A stretch of 64,000 bases of DNA, taken from assembly GCA_963743425.1 (NCBI GenBank), contig CAVUPU010000001.1:310001-374000 (forward strand). The letters run 5' to 3'. Origin of the DNA: JAJVID01 sp963743425 (GTDB lineage Bacteria; Acidobacteriota; Blastocatellia; RBC074). Below are positions 60,705 to 64,000 of this stretch, piece after piece. The notes beneath the pieces were generated by a model. That model was given only the letters and a program-made list of their open reading frames with translations, had not been told where the DNA came from and did no database searches. A program made the position numbers and the translations under genes. The stretch's first letter is position 1, and each line of letters opens with the position of its first letter.

Positions 60705-61905
60705 TCAGTCCATCACCCGCGCCACAATGCATTTCAAATAATAAGTTTCGGGCACAGTCAGCAGGATCGGATGGTCACGCGATTGTGTGCGCTTTTCGAC
60801 GATCTGCACGGCGCGCCCGGCGTCTCGCGCGGCTTCGGCAAGCGTCTCCAGAAACAACCCCTCGCCGACGTGGTAGGAGCACGAGCAGGTGATCAAAATC
60901 CCTCCCGGATTCAACAATCGCAGCGCGCGCAGGTTGATCTCCTTGTAGCCGCGCAGCGCCGCCTCAACTGCGCCGCGATTCTTGGCGAAGGCCGGAGGGT
61001 CGAGCACAATCGTGTCGAAGCGTTCGCCCGCGTCGTCGTAATCGCGCAGCAGGTCGAAGACGTTGGCCGCGGCGAAGTCGATGTTAGTGACGTTGTTGAG
61101 TTCGGCGTTGCGGCGGGCGCTTTCAACAGCCGGCTCCGAGATGTCAACGGCTGTGACGCGTTCGCAGCTTTTCGCCATATGAAGCGCGAACGAGCCGTGA
61201 AAACTGAAACAATCAAGCCCGCGACCGCGCGCGTAGCGCATAGCCGCAGCGCGGTTCTCGCGCTGGTCCAGGAAGGCGCCGGTCTTCTGCCCTTCAAACA
61301 GGTCAATCCGGAATCTGATCCCGTTCTCGGCGATGAAAAGATCGTCAGCCGATGCGGGGCTGGGCTGTGTAAAGCAAACTGTTGATCATCGGCAGCCCTT
61401 CAAGCTGGCGGACCTTGGCGTCGTTGCGTTCGACGATCAAGCGCGGACGGAATTCTTCGACCAGCATCTCGACCCACATAGTCTTCAGCGCGTCCATCCC
61501 TCTGGTGAGCGTCTGCAACACGAAACAATCGCCGTAGCGGTCAATGATCAGACCAGGCAGGAGGTCGCCTTCGGCATGAACCAGGCGGTACGCGTCGGTA
61601 TCGTCGACCACCCGCTCGCGCCATCGGGTGGCGGCGCGCAAACGCGCGAGCCAGAAGTCGCGCGTGATCTCGACATCGTCTTTTGAGATTATTCGCAGCG
61701 TGATCTCAGACTCTTTGCCGTAATGCGCTCGCGCGATGAATCGCCCGTGATGATCCACGACGCGGACGATCGATCCGCTCTCGGCTTGCGGTTTTCGCGT
61801 CACGTCGCTGCGATAAATCCACAGATGGCCCGATCGGGCGCGCGACGCGCCCCGGCCTGAGACCACGGCGTCGGATGGGGTTGGTGAAATCGGTTTTTGA
61901 GCCAT
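60705..61905 (-). pseudogene. rlmI: RlmI-like class I rRNA methyltransferase, frameshifted
   Basis: 23S rRNA cytosine-type methyltransferase of about 400 residues. The N-terminal PUA region (SGHLWIYRSDV) and linker (LLPGLIIDRYGDCFVLQTLT) read normally to PMINSLLYTAQP, then hit a stop. The continuation ASADDLFIAENGIRFRIDL, FLDQREN and the SAM site LDCFSFHGSFALH, VLDPPAFAK and SCSYHVGEGLF is one frame over. An extra base in a run of four G (61356-61359, plus strand) explains it, so a homopolymer error is likely. Convergent with the peptidoglycan-binding gene. Confidence 0.85.
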
Positions 61906-61956
61906 TCAGCCGCAACATTACAGGCGACATCGGGCTTGCGCAACGGCTTCGGTAAG

Positions 61957-62116
61957 GTACGGGGAGCGTAAGCGACCTGAGTCTCGATCAGACGGTCTAT
62001 TGATCGAGACTCAGGTCGCTACGCTCCCCGTACTGTACCGCACTGCATATCGAACGGTCTATTGATCGAGACTCAGGTCGCTTACGCTCCCCCTACCGTA
62101 CCGCACTGCATATCGA
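61957..62116. repeat. Inverted repeat with duplicated right arm (GATCGAGACTCAGGTCGC type)
   Basis: The left arm (61957-61990) pairs with 62001-62033 with one unpaired base. The right arm plus its flank (about 62 bases ending GCATATCGAA) is then repeated in tandem at 62056-62116. It separates the methyltransferase and folK. Confidence 0.8.
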
Positions 62117-62158
62117 ATTGTGATGAATCGGCGTGATCAACAGGTTAAGATTATTGAC

Positions 62159-62701
62159 ATGGAAAATGAAACTCTCGATTCATACGACATGAGCGCGGAC
62201 ATGAGCGCTGCGTATCTGGGTCTGGGATCGAATCTGGGCGATCGCGCCGCCAACCTGTTGCGGGCGATGAAGGCGCTACGCGACGCCGGTCTGAACCTGA
62301 TCGCCATCTCGTCAATTTACGAGACCGAGCCGGTTGATTATCTCGACCAGCCCGATTTTTTGAACATGGCGGTCGCATTAAGCGCGCCACTGATCGAGCC
62401 GTTTTCGCTGCTCCAACTCTGTCTCGATGTGGAGGCGCGTCTGGGCCGCAAGCGCCTGATCCCGAAAGGCGCGCGCGCTATAGACATCGATCTGCTGCTC
62501 TTTGACACCGCGGTGATTGACGGCGTTCGCGACGGAGTCGCGCTGACGCTGCCTCACCCGCGATTGCATCTTCGTAAATTCGCGCTCGCGCCGCTGGCCG
62601 AGATCGCGCCGGAACTCCGCCATCCGATCTCCGGCAAGACGATCGAGCGACTACTGGATGATTTGGACGATTCGTCCTCCGTCTCGATTTACGCCGGATG
62701 A
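62159..62701 (+). CDS. folK: 2-amino-4-hydroxy-6-hydroxymethyldihydropteridine pyrophosphokinase (HPPK)
   Basis: Folate-pathway enzyme transferring pyrophosphate from ATP to the pterin alcohol. Signature sequences are AYLGLGSNLGDRAANLLRA, YETEPVDYLDQPDFLNM, the metal/ATP motif GARAIDIDLLLF and the end motif LPHPRLHLRKFALAPL. I start at ATG 62159 (180 residues); frames to 62120 run into the repeat and lack a ribosome site. About 330 bases upstream of panC. Confidence 0.9.
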   Translation: MENETLDSYDMSADMSAAYLGLGSNLGDRAANLLRAMKALRDAGLNLIAISSIYETEPVDYLDQPDFLNMAVALSAPLIEPFSLLQLCLDVEARLGRKRLIPKGARAIDIDLLLFDTAVIDGVRDGVALTLPHPRLHLRKFALAPLAEIAPELRHPISGKTIERLLDDLDDSSSVSIYAG

Positions 62702-62719
62702 CCGCCTAAGCGATGGGCG

Positions 62720-62747
62720 TTGCAAAGCCCGCGCGGGGGCATATAAT
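62720..62747 (+). promoter_or_regulatory. Sigma-70-type promoter upstream of panC
   Basis: TTGCAA (62720-62725), 16 bases, then a perfect TATAAT (62742-62747). Transcription would start near 62754 and give panC a leader of about 275 bases. Confidence 0.55.
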
Positions 62748-62967
62748 TACCGCCTTGTCGTCATAACACGGAGAAGAGAGCTTTTCGATGAGTCGTCTTG
62801 CGGGACCGCAATTCAGCGTGAATCATCCCCGAAATGAATCGCAGTGTCGGCTCTGTCAACTTCTCTGTCGAGCCCTCTTTCAGGCCCTCTGTCGGAGAGG
62901 ATGTTTCGTGAGCGGGCCGAACGGATTTGGCCAAACGGATTTAATAGATAAAACTCGATTAAGCAGT

Positions 62968-62996
62968 GAAGCGCCAGCCGGAGAGGTTGGCGCTTC
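62968..62996 (+). terminator. Terminator-like hairpin in the panC leader
   Basis: GAAGCGCCA pairs perfectly with TGGCGCTTC, extended by GCC/GGT, and T-rich sequence follows, with six T at 63011-63016. It lies 33 bases before the panC start. It could end a leader RNA of about 240 bases (attenuation or a small RNA). A Cys-containing frame at 62788-63018 in the leader has no ribosome site. Confidence 0.5.
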
Positions 62997-63028
62997 AATC
63001 GTTTTCAGCGTTTTTTGAAAGGGCTCCT

Positions 63029-63916
<888 letters not shown>

Positions 63917-63918
63917 AT

Positions 63919-64000
63919 TTAAACGTTGAATCGGAACTCGATCACATCGCCGTCCTGCACGACATACTCTTTGCCTTCCAGTCGCATCCATCCCTTCTCT
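63919..64000 (-). CDS. ychF: C-terminal end of the YchF-type GTPase/ATPase gene
   Basis: The minus-strand frame entering from the right edge reads REGWMRLEGKEYVVQDGDVI and then EFRFNV before a stop. This is the highly conserved C-terminus of YchF/OLA1 proteins (TGS domain). Only 26 residues are in the window. Convergent with panC, with a 2-base gap. Confidence 0.8.
   Translation of the reverse strand, partial: EKGWMRLEGKEYVVQDGDVIEFRFNV

Noticed and set aside
62788..63018. 76-codon Cys-containing frame before panC
   Set aside because: No ribosome site, and it overlaps the leader hairpin; more likely untranslated leader.

Overview
The window looks like chromosomal DNA of an acidobacterium, most likely class Blastocatellia. 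That rests on three Oar-type TonB-dependent receptors with a carboxypeptidase-like N-terminal domain, a VWFA-related protein of the acidobacterial kind, MacB/FtsX-type export permeases, high-GC codon use and many intergenic palindromic repeats. The assignment is inference from gene content; there is no rRNA or tRNA gene here.

Layout. 1-6.8 kb: a sigma-54 activator gene (frameshifted) diverges from an export operon (two FtsX-like permeases, HlyD adaptor, ATPase). A GG-N10-GC promoter and an upstream inverted repeat lie between them. 6.8-8.9 kb: a translationally coupled pair, a TIGR04222-like membrane protein with a Gly/Ser/Cys tail and a DUF692 (MNIO) enzyme. 9-14.6 kb: two exported amidohydrolases, a GH29 fucosidase and a CBM9-like protein. 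14.6-16.8 kb: a candidate small RNA, an unknown protein and a 5'-truncated TnpB. 16.8-27.8 kb: three Oar-like receptors, the middle one broken, separated by a scrambled zone of receptor and TnpB fragments. 28-31.5 kb: a Uma2 relic, an intact TnpB, a SPOR protein and a fossil peroxiredoxin with UGA at the catalytic position. 31.5-34.8 kb: ECF sigma factor, anti-sigma factor, DUF4097-like and VWFA genes. 34.9-38.4 kb: an accessory island with a truncated PIN toxin-antitoxin pair, two TIR-domain genes visibly richer in A+T than their surroundings, and IS200/IS605-type end hairpins. 38.5-45 kb: a KamB/NpmA-like 16S rRNA methyltransferase, an M1 aminopeptidase and a STAND NTPase with TPRs. 45.4-49.6 kb: a small LSm-like protein and a Mau-like redox cluster for a Cys-rich exported protein, including a CcdA/MauF-like gene with an in-frame UGA where a cysteine is expected. 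50-64 kb: housekeeping genes rpoD, dnaG, mutS2, a SEC-C protein, spoVR, a peptidoglycan-binding protein, an RlmI-like methyltransferase, folK, panC and the end of ychF.

The strongest candidates for something undescribed are the MNIO/Cys-tail membrane protein pair, the Mau-like cluster with its possible selenoprotein (supported indirectly by the fossil UGA-peroxiredoxin), and three covarying hairpins that look like TnpB-associated right ends.

Five otherwise intact genes carry a single extra base (near 449, 6523, 21356, 42460 and 61358). Either the assembly has indel errors or many genes here are decaying; the sequence alone cannot decide.
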